A DNA stretch of 64,000 nucleotides from positions 1 to 64,000 of the forward strand of contig JBAQPU010000002.1 in the NCBI GenBank assembly GCA_049306095.1. The letters run 5' to 3'. The translations under genes were made by a program, and so were the position numbers. This DNA comes from UBA2336 sp049306095. Its GTDB lineage: Bacteria > Bacteroidota > Bacteroidia > Cytophagales > Cyclobacteriaceae. Position 1 is the stretch's first letter, and every line of letters begins with the position of its first letter. This document shows positions 24,835 to 31,502 of this stretch, in pieces. A model generated the notes under the pieces. It ran no database searches and was not told the DNA's origin. It saw only the letters and a program-made list of their open reading frames with translations.

Positions 24835-25601
24835 ATTTCTGGATTGACTCCCACGCTCATATTTACTCCGAACAGTTTGATGTTGATCGTATCGATATGA
24901 TGCATCGGGCTGAAGAAGCCGGAGTTGGTAAAATTTATATGCCCAACATCGATCATACATCGGTGGATGGTATGTTGGAATTGGAAAGTAAATACCCGTC
25001 CATTTGTTTTCCGATGATGGGCCTGCATCCTTGTTCGGTTGACAAAGATTTTGAAAAGGAACTATATATCGTTGAGAATTGGCTGGCTAAGCGAAAATTT
25101 GCGGCCGTAGGAGAGATGGGTACCGATTTGTATTGGGATAAAACGTTTTGGGGTCAACAGGTGGAGGCTTTTAAGATTCAGGTGAGTTGGGCCAAAAAAT
25201 ATAGCCTTCCAATTGTAGTTCACTGTCGCGATAGCATGGATCAAACCATTGCATTAGTTGAAACGCTTCAGGATGGAAAACTTACCGGTGTATTTCATTG
25301 CTTTACCGGAGATGCCGTTCAGGCAGAGAAACTGATCAAGCTTGGTTTTTACCTGGGCATTGGTGGCGTGGCTACGTTCAAAAAAGGAGGGATGGAAAAC
25401 GTGCTGCCCTCGATTCCATTGGATAGGATTGTATTGGAAACCGACAGCCCCTATCTTACACCGGCACCGCATCGCGGTAAGCGGAATGAACCTTCTTATA
25501 TTCCTTTGATCGGGAATCGGGTAGCCGAGTTAAAAAATATTTCCAATGAAGAACTGAAAACTGCCACCACCCAAAATGCACTCAAGCTCTTTGCGCAATG
25601 A
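24831..25601 (+). CDS. tatD: TatD family metal-dependent hydrolase
   Basis: A 256-residue TIM-barrel hydrolase of the TatD DNase family. Metal ligands are all visible: HxH in DSHAHIYSEQF, Glu in AVGEMGTDLYW, His in IVVHCRDS, His in GVFHCFTGD and Asp in VLETDSPYLTP. E. coli TatD is a 3'-5' exonuclease linked to DNA repair and quality control; the role here is inferred from the family. ATG start at 24831 overlaps the glycosyltransferase stop, and its own stop overlaps the ansA start, so the four genes from 23150 form one operon. Confidence 0.93.
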   Translation: MNFWIDSHAHIYSEQFDVDRIDMMHRAEEAGVGKIYMPNIDHTSVDGMLELESKYPSICFPMMGLHPCSVDKDFEKELYIVENWLAKRKFAAVGEMGTDLYWDKTFWGQQVEAFKIQVSWAKKYSLPIVVHCRDSMDQTIALVETLQDGKLTGVFHCFTGDAVQAEKLIKLGFYLGIGGVATFKKGGMENVLPSIPLDRIVLETDSPYLTPAPHRGKRNEPSYIPLIGNRVAELKNISNEELKTATTQNALKLFAQ

Positions 25602-26662
25602 ACACGAAAACTATTCATGTTACTACTTCCGCTGAAAAGGTAAAGTCAAAAATCCTGATTGTATACACAGGCGGTACGTTCGGTATGACGCACGATCAGG
25701 ACGGAGTTTTAATTCCATTTGATTTTGCTTCCATCATGGAGCATCTTCCCACGCTGCGAACCATGGCGCTGGAGTTAACCGTTGTCTCATTCGAAACACC
25801 CATCGACTCTTCAAATGTAAGCCCCGGGCATTGGCAGTTGCTGGCGCAAATTATTTTTGATCACTACAAAAGCAATGATGGATTCGTGATTTTACACGGT
25901 ACCGATACCATGGCCTATACGGCTTCTGCCTTGAGCTTTATGTTAGAAGGGCTTTCTAAACCGGTTGTGCTAACAGGGGCACAACTTCCGATTAGCGAAC
26001 CGAGATCGGATGCACGTGAAAACCTTATCACGGCTTTGGAGATTGCTTCCGCAAGGAAAGACGGGAAGGCGGTCGTGCCTGAAGTGTGCATTTATTTTGA
26101 CTATGAGTTGTTGCGCGGAAACCGTTCGAAGAAAGTAGAGAGCATGCAGTTTGATGCGTTTGATTCCGGTAACTATCCACCGCTGGCAAAAGCAGGTGTT
26201 AAGATTGATTACAATTATGCCGCCATCCGCCAGGTAAATTCTTCCGGAGATTTAAAGATTCACCAAAACTTTGATTCTAGTATTTCGATCATCAAACTGT
26301 TTCCCGGAATTTCTAAAGCTGCGGTTAAAGCCATTCTGAATACTCCCGGACTAAAGGCTGTTATTCTGGAAACATACGGATCTGGAAATGCGCCTACGGC
26401 AAGCTGGTTAATTGATGCATTGAAGCACGCAATCGACAATGGAGTTATCATCGTGAATATCTCACAATGTCCGGGCGGCATGGTATTACAAGGTCGCTAT
26501 GAAACCAGCAAAGATCTTTTGAAGATTGGTGTGGTCAGCGGAGCAGATATGACTACCGAGGCGGCCGTAACGAAACTGATGTTGCTGCTAGGCGAGTATA
26601 AATCTGAAAAAGTGAAGGAGATGATTGGTAATTCTCTCGCAGGTGAACTATTGTCTGCTTGA
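25598..26662 (+). CDS. ansA: Type I L-asparaginase
   Basis: Hydrolyses asparagine to aspartate and ammonia. The 354-residue protein has the first catalytic threonine in LIVYTGGTFGMTHD and the second in FVILHGTDTMAYTASALSFM, followed by VVLTGAQLPISEPRSDAREN. Absence of a signal peptide fits the cytoplasmic type I enzyme rather than the periplasmic type II form. ATG start at 25598, coupled to tatD by a 4-base overlap. The tRNA-Ser gene begins 47 bp after its stop. Confidence 0.94.
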   Translation: MNTKTIHVTTSAEKVKSKILIVYTGGTFGMTHDQDGVLIPFDFASIMEHLPTLRTMALELTVVSFETPIDSSNVSPGHWQLLAQIIFDHYKSNDGFVILHGTDTMAYTASALSFMLEGLSKPVVLTGAQLPISEPRSDARENLITALEIASARKDGKAVVPEVCIYFDYELLRGNRSKKVESMQFDAFDSGNYPPLAKAGVKIDYNYAAIRQVNSSGDLKIHQNFDSSISIIKLFPGISKAAVKAILNTPGLKAVILETYGSGNAPTASWLIDALKHAIDNGVIIVNISQCPGGMVLQGRYETSKDLLKIGVVSGADMTTEAAVTKLMLLLGEYKSEKVKEMIGNSLAGELLSA

Positions 26663-26709
26663 TTCTTTGTTGCCGTTTAATTAATTGTTTTATTTGCGCC
26701 CTCATTCCC

Positions 26710-26796
26710 GGAGAGGTGTCCGAGTGGTTGAAGGAGCACGCCTGGAAAGTGTGTATACCTGAAAGGGTATCGCGGGTTCGAATCCCGCTCTCTCCG
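26710..26796 (+). tRNA. tRNA-Ser (anticodon GGA)
   Basis: An 87-nt cloverleaf. The acceptor stem pairs GGAGAGG (26710-26716) with TCTCTCC (26789-26795). The anticodon loop CTGGAAA has GGA at 26744-26746. The long variable arm (TATACC paired with GGGTAT) is diagnostic of class II tRNAs, and the T arm is GCGGG-TTCGAAT-CCCGC. CCA is not encoded. The last 13 bases including the discriminator, up to 26797, are repeated at 31284-31296 and mark the attachment site of the element downstream. Confidence 0.97.
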
Positions 26797-26797
26797 C
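26785..26797. repeat. attL: 13-bp direct repeat at the tRNA-Ser 3' end
   Basis: CCGCTCTCTCCGC, identical to 31284-31296. Being the 3' end of a tRNA, it lets the integrated element restore an intact tRNA gene. Confidence 0.88.
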
Positions 26798-26831
26798 TTA
26801 AAGGCCTTTTAAGCCACAAATGAGGCCTTTT

Positions 26832-26850
26832 GTTACTAATCTTGTTACTA
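26832..26850. promoter_or_regulatory. Candidate integrase arm sites, left pair (GTTACTA x2)
   Basis: GTTACTA at 26832-26838 and 26844-26850, starts 12 bp apart. The same heptamer pair with the same 12-bp spacing and orientation is found at the other end of the element (31171-31189). Confidence 0.55.
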
Positions 26851-26891
26851 CTTTTTATTTTTTAGAGCCTTTTTTTGCTATCACTTTTAGG

Positions 26892-26929
26892 TAAAAAAAG
26901 AGGGCTGAACTGCACGAGAACGCCCTCTT
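26892..26929 (-). terminator. Intrinsic terminator at the end of the element operon (distal)
   Basis: On the minus strand AAGAGGGC (26929-26922) pairs with GCCCTCTT (26905-26898) around a 16-base loop, followed by a run of seven T. It lies after the last element gene and faces the tRNA gene. Confidence 0.75.
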
Positions 26930-26956
26930 AGAAAACGGAAAACTAATTGCAAGTTT

Positions 26957-26987
26957 ATAAAAACCCCAAGCCTGCGAAAACTTGGGG
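26957..26987 (-). terminator. Intrinsic terminator at the end of the element operon (proximal)
   Basis: Read on the minus strand, CCCCAAG (26987-26981) pairs with CTTGGGG (26970-26964) around a 10-base loop and is followed by TTTTTATAAAC. It lies about 50 bp after the stop of the 205-residue gene. Confidence 0.78.
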
Positions 26988-27039
26988 TAGGGTTTCTCTT
27001 TAGGCAAGTCCTGGACAAGCTGAGAAACCTCCGGTGTGT

Positions 27040-27657
27040 TTATGTTCTATTCCTGAAATATGAGCCACGAACTATAAAGCCATTGAATGTATTTTCTATT
27101 CTGGCATTGAGCCACGGACTATCGCGCACTTGGCCGTGATACATTCCGCGTTTGTTTAGAATTTCACATAATGTTTGATAGTCCTGGTATTCTTTGAGTG
27201 CTTCATCCTGGACAAAGACTTTGAGTCCTTTAGCCTCAAAATGGCGTTCAAGTTGGTTAGTGTCAATCTGCCATACCTCTCCGTCATGGAACAATCCAGA
27301 GAATTTATTTGAGCCTGAATACGCCATGCGATAATTGAACCATGCTGATAGGGTGTACTTCAATTCTTGTAATTCAGCCGGTAGATCAGCCGGAACATGA
27401 ATACCGGATGCTTGAAGTTCTCGAAGTTTTTTGTTGCCTTTAAGTTGAAGGTCAAAGATGTACTTGTCAATTGCTGATTGTGAAGATGTGATTGTTTTTA
27501 TCTCATCTTGCCCAAGTCCGGCAGTATTAAGTTTGTTGAGGATGTTTAAGCGATTTGTTAGCTCGGCTGTAATGCGCTGAATTTCGCTTTGATGTTCATA
27601 AACCAAAAATGATTCTGTGCCTGGTGTTACTTCTTCAATTGCTGTTTCCATTGTCAT
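27040..27657 (-). CDS. Element protein of unknown function, 205 residues
   Basis: Not recognised. The N-terminal half (residues about 15-100) is helical and polar, with heptad-like stretches (LTNRLNILNKLNTAGLGQDE). The C-terminal half has aromatic-rich blocks LSAWFNYRMAYSGSNKFSGL, GEVWQIDTNQLERHFEAKG and WLNARIENTFNGFIVRGSYF. No signal peptide, membrane helix or known catalytic motif is visible. ATG start at 27657, overlapping the previous stop by ATGA, so it is translated with the 55-residue and TerS-like genes. It is the last gene of the operon. Its place beside a TerS-like gene would suit a packaging or capsid-related role, but that is only a guess. Confidence 0.7.
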   Translation of the reverse strand: MTMETAIEEVTPGTESFLVYEHQSEIQRITAELTNRLNILNKLNTAGLGQDEIKTITSSQSAIDKYIFDLQLKGNKKLRELQASGIHVPADLPAELQELKYTLSAWFNYRMAYSGSNKFSGLFHDGEVWQIDTNQLERHFEAKGLKVFVQDEALKEYQDYQTLCEILNKRGMYHGQVRDSPWLNARIENTFNGFIVRGSYFRNRT

Positions 27658-27821
27658 TGATGTTTAGTTGTTTTTTTAGGATTAGCCCATGAAATCATTA
27701 TCCATTTGATTTGTGGGTAAAGTGCTATAATCGCCTCAAGCTCTGGCGGAGAAAATTCCTTTCCGTCAACCTCCCATTTACCGGTATCGGGGTCTTGTAT
27801 GGCTGATTTAATTTGTTCCAT
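27654..27821 (-). CDS. Small element protein, 55 residues
   Basis: A short protein beginning MEQIKSAIQDPDTGKWEVDG and containing FSPPELEAIIALYPQIKWIM. I chose ATG at 27821; an in-frame TTG at 27842 would add seven residues but overlaps the upstream gene more deeply. It overlaps the TerS-like gene by 14 bases and the 205-residue gene by 4, so all three are coupled. Function unknown; the compact alternation of acidic and hydrophobic residues suggests a small helical partner protein. Confidence 0.65.
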   Translation of the reverse strand: MEQIKSAIQDPDTGKWEVDGKEFSPPELEAIIALYPQIKWIMISWANPKKTTKHQ

Positions 27822-28170
27822 AAACTTTGTTTTGGATAGCAATGATTGTTTTTAGATCATCATCACTTAACCTTGAAAAATCTATCGGAGAACCTGAAAA
27901 ATCATTGCCTTCGCTGTCAGTCATTGCAACGCTCTGGAGGCGTGATACTGCATAGGGTAGTAAATCAAGCATAACCTGAATTTTTTCTTTCTCCTTGAGT
28001 TTGCTAAACCATTCTGGAAAGTTTTTCCAGTTGTCGTTTAGAAATGTTTTGATTTCATCACGCAATTTATTTTTGCTTGACCCTTTTGGTTTACCTGGAT
28101 TTCCTGGAGCGAATTTCCCGTTGTTGTTATGGTATCCGTTCACGTTGTCCTGATCGTTAATATCGTTCAT
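27808..28170 (-). CDS. Terminase small subunit-like protein (DUF5681-type N-terminus)
   Basis: A 120-residue protein whose N-terminus reads NGKFAPGNPGKPKGSSKNKL, the glycine-proline-lysine motif seen at the start of DUF5681 and small terminase-like proteins of phages and mobile elements. It continues DEIKTFLNDNWKNFPEWFSK and LDLLPYAVSRLQSV, helical segments also seen in those proteins. Terminase small subunits recognise packaging sites in phage DNA. No large subunit is present, so if it acts in packaging it would need a helper phage. ATG start at 28170, overlapping the upstream gene by ATGA. The family assignment is by motif only. Confidence 0.6.
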   Translation of the reverse strand: MNDINDQDNVNGYHNNNGKFAPGNPGKPKGSSKNKLRDEIKTFLNDNWKNFPEWFSKLKEKEKIQVMLDLLPYAVSRLQSVAMTDSEGNDFSGSPIDFSRLSDDDLKTIIAIQNKVYGTN

Positions 28171-28859
28171 AAGTAAATTTTTTTTGTTGGTTCTTCGAAT
28201 CTTCCATGCTTAGAATTGAAGTAGGGCTTGGATTCCGTTTCAACAACGGAAAAGAATTTCTTCCGTACCTTTGATCCTGTTGATCTACTACGATAACCAA
28301 ACAAGGAGCTGGCACTCATCGCGCTAAACGTTACTTGATCTTTTTTTTCGCCTTTAGCTTTAAGCGCATAACGGATTTGTGCCAACTTCCTTGATGCAAT
28401 TTTTTCACGGATAACATTTTCAATTTGTCGTAAATAGTCTTTTCTCTTTTCGGAAAATATTGAAACTGAAATTTTCCAGTACTTGAATTTTAGAATATTT
28501 TCAACTTTGACACGGTTAATACCCATTGATCTCCATACGAATTGATAGGCTTTGAGCTTAATTACTCTACCATCACGCCAAGCCCATCCACGCTTAATTA
28601 GTGCCTTTATAGTTCGCTGATATGCTCGGTGTGTGTGTTCAATTCGGAATGTACCGCAATTGGGATTTTGTACTTTTAAATCAAGGTATTTGCAATACAG
28701 CTTAAAATCTTTCCATCCCCTGGAAGTGGAATATTTTTCCCGTGAATCTCCAATGTTTACCGGAACCTTGATGAAGTCGGATTGCGGAAAACGACACTTT
28801 TCGTAAGGTATTATATCCTTGCCTTTTACTTTCGAAATGTGTCGTATTTGGTTTTTCAT
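28167..28859 (-). CDS. Basic element protein of unknown function, possible DNA-binding/replication protein, 230 residues
   Basis: A strongly basic protein. The middle has HTHRAYQRTIKALIKRGWAW and DGRVIKLKAYQFVWRSMGIN, which looks like a winged helix with its wing. Near the end SAMSASSLFGYRSRSTGSKV resembles a second recognition helix. Such two-HTH basic proteins in small mobile elements are often replication initiators, but I recognise no named family. ATG at 28859 overlaps the upstream TGA (ATGA), which is better supported than an upstream start at 28898 that would overlap by 43 bases. Confidence 0.65.
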   Translation of the reverse strand: MKNQIRHISKVKGKDIIPYEKCRFPQSDFIKVPVNIGDSREKYSTSRGWKDFKLYCKYLDLKVQNPNCGTFRIEHTHRAYQRTIKALIKRGWAWRDGRVIKLKAYQFVWRSMGINRVKVENILKFKYWKISVSIFSEKRKDYLRQIENVIREKIASRKLAQIRYALKAKGEKKDQVTFSAMSASSLFGYRSRSTGSKVRKKFFSVVETESKPYFNSKHGRFEEPTKKIYL

Positions 28860-29140
28860 AGGAATAAACTGATTTGACCTGCCTGGCAGGGTTGGCAAAT
28901 GGTTTTGTTTGTACTTAGAAATTCAGCAGGCATTTTAGAAAGTGGATCAATGGCTTTCTTTACAATACACACCCTGTTTTCCTTTCTCAGGGTTGCAATG
29001 AACCTGCAAATATTCTGAATTGGTATTCCGGTTTTGCTGCTAAGTTGTAGCCTGGTCAATGGTTCTTCGCTTAGGGTTTCAAAAACTCTTGCTGCCTGAC
29101 TTGCCCATTTTTGGCGTTTTTGTTTGTAGATTTGTTCCAT
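28856..29140 (-). CDS. Winged-helix DNA-binding protein, 94 residues
   Basis: Starts at ATG 29140 (MEQIYKQKRQKWASQAARVF), 50 bp after the excisionase-like gene. The block LSEEPLTRLQLSSKTGIPIQ followed by NICRFIATLRKENRVCIVKK is a helix-turn-helix with a wing. The frame stays open further upstream to 29341, but that part would overlap the excisionase gene and has no protein-like character. The tail CQPCQAGQISLFL has a cysteine pair with no clear partner. It could regulate the operon or assist replication. Confidence 0.72.
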   Translation of the reverse strand: MEQIYKQKRQKWASQAARVFETLSEEPLTRLQLSSKTGIPIQNICRFIATLRKENRVCIVKKAIDPLSKMPAEFLSTNKTICQPCQAGQISLFL

Positions 29141-29163
29141 CCTATTTGATTTAATTTTAAAGA

Positions 29164-29191
29164 AGGTCCACCTGGCAGTGGCCTTTTTTTT
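29164..29191 (+). terminator. Terminator-like hairpin on the strand opposite the element genes
   Basis: AGG-CCAC (29164-29171, one bulged T) pairs with GTGGCCT (29178-29184) and is followed on the plus strand by eight T. Genes here are on the minus strand, so it would end an antisense transcript, or act as a weaker attenuator between the excisionase and winged-helix genes when read the other way (TTCTTT follows). Confidence 0.45.
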
Positions 29192-29402
29192 ATTTGATTG
29201 AATCTGTTTTGATGAACACTCTTTTCCCGATGTAGGAAGCCTGTATTCGGCCATTTTTAATAGCCCGCCAAACTGTTGTACGACTGATGTCGTGTTGTTC
29301 GCAGAATTTTTGAACCGGTACGATTTGATTTTTTTGATCACGCTTTTCTAATTCGGCAGTGATCATTTCGCGGATTGTTTCTTCAAAATTCATATTAGTC
29401 AT
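29190..29402 (-). CDS. Helix-turn-helix excisionase-like protein
   Basis: A 70-residue protein with a MerR/excisionase-type HTH: VQKFCEQHDISRTTVWRAIK then NGRIQASYIGKRVFIKTDSI, the HTH followed by a short beta wing. Such proteins act as recombination directionality factors (Xis) or AlpA-like activators in integrative elements. ATG start at 29402. It is separated from the integrase pair by 116 bp that hold a palindrome (CGTTG...CAACG) and a hairpin, so it probably has its own promoter and starts the downstream operon. Confidence 0.8.
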   Translation of the reverse strand: MTNMNFEETIREMITAELEKRDQKNQIVPVQKFCEQHDISRTTVWRAIKNGRIQASYIGKRVFIKTDSIK

Positions 29403-29486
29403 TTTTTTAATATTCTCTTTTCGTTGTGTTGGTCAACGATTCAAAGGGAATAAAAAAAGTAATTGACTGTATGTAGCAAAAGAAGT

Positions 29487-29521
29487 TAGTGTCTGCAATG
29501 ACCGACTAAACTAAGACACTA
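29487..29521. promoter_or_regulatory. Hairpin between the excisionase-like gene and the 145-residue gene
   Basis: TAGTGTCT (29487-29494) pairs perfectly with AGACACTA (29514-29521); on the plus strand it is followed by TTTTTTAAT. The stop codon of the 145-residue gene lies in the right arm. It could stop plus-strand antisense transcripts or end the integrase transcript. Confidence 0.5.
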
Positions 29522-29956
29522 TTTTTTAATAAATGATTTGAGATGTTTATTTACCCAATCCTTTGTGAAATTGTCTCCTACCTGACTGTGTTTATTTAGA
29601 AATTCTGCCAACCCTCGGCACGAGGAAATATGCTGTTTTGTTGGATTTTCTCTTTCGATAATTGACTTAGCGCGATCTACTTTTTCGGCATTTGGTTTGC
29701 GTTTTTTGCCTGATGGTTTTTGTGGTGATTGATTCTTGTAAAATTTAACTCCCAATTCTGCATACGGTCTTTGAAACGCCATCTGTTTGAGTAATTCTTT
29801 CCGGTGTTTTCTAACTTCTTCTTCTGATAGACCGCCCGTCAAAATACCATTTGGAAATTTTCTATAAAGTCTTTCAATTTCAGCCTTAGCTTTCATTTGT
29901 TGTTCGTGCGCTTCCTTGAGCTTAGCTAATTCTCTTTTGGTACGCTTCTGCTTCAT
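29519..29956 (-). CDS. Element protein of unknown function, 145 residues
   Basis: A very basic protein. The N-terminal third (RTKRELAKLKEAHEQQMKAK) is a predicted coiled coil; the C-terminal part has KRKPNAEKVDRAKSIIEREN and LAEFLNKHSQVGDNFTKDWV, which could be a small DNA-binding helical domain. It is coupled to the integrase by an ATGA overlap, a position often held by recombination helper proteins. No family is recognised. Confidence 0.68.
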   Translation of the reverse strand: MKQKRTKRELAKLKEAHEQQMKAKAEIERLYRKFPNGILTGGLSEEEVRKHRKELLKQMAFQRPYAELGVKFYKNQSPQKPSGKKRKPNAEKVDRAKSIIERENPTKQHISSCRGLAEFLNKHSQVGDNFTKDWVNKHLKSFIKK

Positions 29957-31155
29957 GCTACCTTCATTAAGCCACTCAATCCCTTCATGGTCTTTTCCAT
30001 TCCCTGCATTGCCTGGCGTACACGGTTAACCCTGAATGTATGTTCAGGTGAACCCGCGTAGAGGTCGGTAATTGATTTAAAGCTGTGGCCTAATTCATCT
30101 CTGGCAATCTCTCCACCTAAGCCGAGATCGTTTAACAGACGCGCATAAAACCGCCTGCCTGAATGAAAAGAAATTTCTTCGTATTTGGGCTTCATTACTT
30201 CGCTGTGGAGGTTTCCGACTGCCCGAATGACCAATACATCTTTTGTTAATCCTGAACGCCTTAAAAGCGGTTTAAGAGCCGATGACAACGCCTGCCTGGT
30301 ATACTTAATACCTTTGCTGTATTTCCGAAATAGTTGTTCGTTGTATTTGTGAAGGGTTACAAGAACCGGCTGTTTAGTTTTCGTTTGCAGGCGTTCGTAA
30401 TGAAAGTCGTTAAGTTCTCCACGTTGAAGGCTTAGGATATCGCTAATCCGTAAACCTGAAAAACAGGCTAATAAAAAAACATCTTTAGCCACTTGCTCAA
30501 GGTCATTTTCTGAATCTGTTTGCATGACAGATTTAACCTCCGCCCATGTTAGCCTGGTTTTTAATGCGTTGACGGTGCTGTATGGAAGTTCATAACTCGT
30601 AAGGGCAGGGATATCAATGTTAGCATGATTAGCAACATTTATAAGGGCGCGGAGCCTTTTGTATTGCGAATTATTGGCAACGCCCTGTTTTGTCAGGTGT
30701 TCAAAGAAAGCCTTTATACGGGGCTTTGTGAGCTTATCAAAGGTTAGAGCTTTGTTATGTTCAGTGATGTTGGTCTTAATGGTTTTAACAGCCTTCTTTT
30801 GGCCTTCACTGTAGGGTGAATTGAGATAATCGTTACACCATCCAATGATACTTGATCCTAAAGGCTTTTTAGCCTTGTCGAGGTTTTCGATAAGGTCTTT
30901 AAGGGTTGGTTCATTCCCTTGATTTAAGAGGTCGGTATAGCTGTCCTGTAGCTTTTTCTCAAGCTCTTCCAGTTTTGCCGGTAGAATCTTTGGCCGGTTT
31001 TTTTTCACGTGCCATTGATCTTTAAGGAGCCTTACCCCGGTGTTGTAAGTGAACTGACTTTTAGAGTTCTGTTTACTCCTGATGTACACCGGAATACCTT
31101 CTTCGTTAGCGCGAGATTTCCAGAAAAAGTATGATATTTTGAAATAGTCCTTCAT
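29953..31155 (-). CDS. Tyrosine recombinase / integrase
   Basis: A site-specific recombinase of the Bacteroidota phage-integrase type. The N-terminal arm-binding domain has SYFFWKSRANEEGIPVYIRS, then a SAM-like core-binding domain. The catalytic domain has Arg I in LLACFSGLRISDILSL, the HxxR box in SFHSGRRFYARL, GHS in DELGHSFKSITDLYAG with the tyrosine nucleophile. All catalytic residues appear intact. I chose ATG at 31155, where the family usually begins; another ATG at 31212 would add 19 residues encoded by the GTTACTA arm-site repeats. It lies about 130 bp from attR. Confidence 0.93.
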   Translation of the reverse strand: MKDYFKISYFFWKSRANEEGIPVYIRSKQNSKSQFTYNTGVRLLKDQWHVKKNRPKILPAKLEELEKKLQDSYTDLLNQGNEPTLKDLIENLDKAKKPLGSSIIGWCNDYLNSPYSEGQKKAVKTIKTNITEHNKALTFDKLTKPRIKAFFEHLTKQGVANNSQYKRLRALINVANHANIDIPALTSYELPYSTVNALKTRLTWAEVKSVMQTDSENDLEQVAKDVFLLACFSGLRISDILSLQRGELNDFHYERLQTKTKQPVLVTLHKYNEQLFRKYSKGIKYTRQALSSALKPLLRRSGLTKDVLVIRAVGNLHSEVMKPKYEEISFHSGRRFYARLLNDLGLGGEIARDELGHSFKSITDLYAGSPEHTFRVNRVRQAMQGMEKTMKGLSGLMKVA

Positions 31156-31220
31156 GTTACTTTTACCCTTGTTACTACTTTTGTTACTACTTTCTGAAAC
31201 AAAGGTAAACATAAAGTAAC
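31156..31220. promoter_or_regulatory. Candidate integrase arm sites, right cluster
   Basis: GTTACTA at 31171-31177 and 31183-31189 (12 bp apart), GTTACTT at 31156-31162 and an inverted GTTACTT at 31214-31220. They lie just upstream of the preferred integrase start, so integrase could repress its own promoter. Confidence 0.55.
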
Positions 31221-31283
31221 TAAAATTGGCTTAAAATCGCTGGTTTATTCCTTTAGAATGCTTCAAATTGCAACTTTCGGGCA

Positions 31284-31296
31284 CCGCTCTCTCCGC
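31284..31296. repeat. attR: 13-bp copy of the tRNA-Ser 3' end
   Basis: CCGCTCTCTCCGC, identical to 26785-26797 in the same orientation, and flanked by unrelated sequence. It is the outer limit of the element. Confidence 0.88.
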
Positions 31297-31301
31297 CACG
31301 T

Positions 31302-31450
31302 GTCATGCCGGACCTGTTCCGGCATCTTACTTTTTGATAGACGTAGGCTCAACCCGATATGGGAAGATGTCTCGCTTTGCTCGACATGACCGAATTGTGA
31401 TACGAGATGCCAGCCCTGCCGCTTCCGGTAGGCAGGCCTGTTCCGGCATC
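31302..31450. repeat. Cluster of three GTCATG...CATC hairpin repeats
   Basis: Hairpin A (31302-31326) has an 8-bp perfect stem, ATGCCGGA with TCCGGCAT. Hairpin B (31366-31390), on the opposite strand, has stem ATGTC/GACAT around GAGCAAAGCGA. Hairpin C (31406-31450) is longer, with CCTGCC pairing GGCAGG inside. B has the same layout as the repeats that flank the GIY-YIG gene at 42.7 and 43.0 kb. The cluster lies just outside attR and fills most of the gap before the MFS gene. Confidence 0.75.
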
Positions 31451-31502
31451 TTTATTTTCAAAAAAAAATTATTCTATCTTTCAGGCTGTACAAATTCTCT
31501 CT

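Larger units (their letters stand above)
26798..31296. mobile_element. Integrated element of about 4.5 kb at tRNA-Ser, possibly a phage satellite
   Basis: Bounded by the tRNA-Ser 3' end and a 13-bp direct copy, with a tyrosine integrase at the far end from the tRNA. All eight genes are on the minus strand: integrase, a 145-residue unknown, an excisionase-like HTH protein, a winged-helix protein, a 230-residue basic protein, a terminase-small-subunit-like protein, a 55-residue unknown and a 205-residue unknown. Most adjacent pairs overlap by ATGA. Two tandem terminators close the operon next to the tRNA. No capsid, tail, lysis, relaxase or transposase gene is seen. Integrase plus excisionase plus TerS-like genes in so small an element recall phage-inducible chromosomal islands, but that class is an inference. 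Confidence 0.85.

Noticed and set aside
29140..29341. N-terminal extension of the winged-helix gene to 29341
   Set aside because: It would overlap the excisionase-like gene by 150 bases and its translation is low in protein-like features; the ATG at 29140 suffices.
31284..31296. Second tRNA gene remnant
   Set aside because: Only 13 bases match the tRNA-Ser 3' end and no cloverleaf can be formed; it is better explained as attR.
26798..31296. Complete prophage or conjugative element
   Set aside because: No capsid, portal, tail, lysis, relaxase or type IV secretion gene is present in the 4.5 kb.
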